Below, piece by piece: positions 5,489 to 5,913 of a stretch of 5,913 nucleotides of DNA; within the stretch, counting starts at the first letter, position 1, and each line of letters begins with the position of its first letter. A model generated the notes under the pieces. That model made no database searches, was not told the DNA's origin, and saw nothing but the letters and a program-made list of their open reading frames with translations. A program made the translations under genes and the position numbers. The stretch is from Phycisphaerae bacterium (GTDB lineage: Bacteria; Planctomycetota; Phycisphaerae; UBA1845), in contig JANQGB010000807.1 in NCBI GenBank assembly GCA_028277545.1, positions 1 through 5,913 on the forward strand. The letters run 5' to 3'.

Positions 5489-5522
5489 GTCCCCCACCCC
5501 TCGCTGCACAAGGGGGGGGAAC
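5489..5522. terminator. C/G-rich inverted repeat between convergent genes
   Basis: GTCCCCCACCCCT (5489-5501) and AAGGGGGGGGAAC (5510-5522) can pair with three mismatches around an 8-base loop. It lies in the 70-base gap between two converging genes, where a two-way terminator is expected. No clear T-run exists on either side, so termination is only suggested by position. The run of eight G could also be a site of length variation. Confidence 0.3.
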
Positions 5523-5528
5523 TCGCTA

Positions 5529-5913
5529 TCAGCTCCCGAATCGCACGGCGATGGTCACGATCTTCTTGGCGGCGATGGTCAGCTCGATTCGCCCGGCATC
5601 GTCCACCGTTATGCTCTCCTGTTCGTTGCCATCGAGGTCGACAAGGTTTGCCGAAGCGATCGGACCGTCAAACGCGATCACCTCGTCCACAGCCTGGGCA
5701 TAGGGGTTGAAGAGGCGCAGTTCGGTACGCTCCTCCTGGTAGCGTCGCCTGAGCGAGGTGACTATCACCCGGCCTGGCTGCATTGACAACTGGCCGAGGG
5801 TTGGGGGCAGGGTGCGGTCCGTCTTGTCGGCCTGTTGGCGCGGCAGGATCTGCTGGGCCCGGATGCCGGCCGCGGTGAACTGAGCGAGTTGCGCCAGCCG
5901 GGTGTACGACGGC
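5529..5913 (-). CDS. C-terminal 127 residues of a glycosidase, probably GH38 (5' end beyond right edge)
   Basis: The frame is open from the right edge to a TGA at 5529-5531. The visible part reads like the C-terminal beta domain of GH38 alpha-mannosidases: a strand VIVTSLRR, then TELRLFNPYAQAV, where GH38 enzymes carry VVxSALKRxEDxxxLILRLxNP, then a beta-rich stretch NLVDLDGNEQESI and the ending KKIVTIAVRF, which corresponds to the family's final strand. The catalytic part lies outside the window, so activity and exact family are open; other large beta-sandwich glycosidases could end similarly. It is on the same strand as the left-hand GH38 gene and converges with the unknown gene at 4763-5458. 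Confidence 0.65.
   Translation of the reverse strand, partial: PSYTRLAQLAQFTAAGIRAQQILPRQQADKTDRTLPPTLGQLSMQPGRVIVTSLRRRYQEERTELRLFNPYAQAVDEVIAFDGPIASANLVDLDGNEQESITVDDAGRIELTIAAKKIVTIAVRFGS

Overview
The window is GC-rich bacterial DNA with tightly packed genes. No ribosomal, phage or insertion-sequence genes are visible. The gene families (GH38 alpha-mannosidases, a D-lyxose/D-mannose isomerase, a uroporphyrinogen-decarboxylase-like (URO-D) methyltransferase and a G3E GTPase) suit a saccharolytic bacterium, probably anaerobic, of the kind found among Planctomycetes, Armatimonadetes, Lentisphaerae or Chloroflexi relatives. The sequence alone does not fix the phylum. Every gene name below rests on motif recognition, not on a search.

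Left part (1-1961, minus strand): an apparent two-gene sugar operon. A D-lyxose isomerase-family gene (1278-1961) is followed after 27 bases by the first 416 codons of a GH38 alpha-mannosidase-like gene that runs off the left edge. The obvious reading is release of mannose and its isomerisation to fructose. However, the GH38 protein has Phe where the family nucleophile and zinc-ligand Asp should be.

Centre (1962-2270): a divergent intergenic region of about 309 bases. It holds a perfect 16-bp palindrome (2085-2100) that is a strong operator candidate.

Middle (2271-4555, plus strand): two translationally coupled genes overlapping by ATGA. The first encodes a URO-D/MtaA-type protein fused to a C-terminal thioredoxin-like domain with a CAPC motif. 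The second encodes a COG0523/CobW-like G3E GTPase whose usual CxCC metal motif is rearranged to FCKC. The first protein also has a changed zinc motif (FVC instead of HxC). Together they look like an uncharacterised methyl- or thiol-transfer enzyme with a dedicated metal chaperone. This is the best candidate in the window for an undescribed system.

Right part (4556-5913): an intergenic region with hairpins and palindromes, then a consensus-like promoter whose predicted start falls on the ATG of an unrecognised 231-residue protein (4763-5458), possibly a leaderless gene. A C/G-rich inverted repeat separates it from the convergent 3' end of another minus-strand gene (5529-5913), whose C-terminus resembles that of GH38 enzymes. 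The plus-strand block therefore sits between two minus-strand glycosidase genes.
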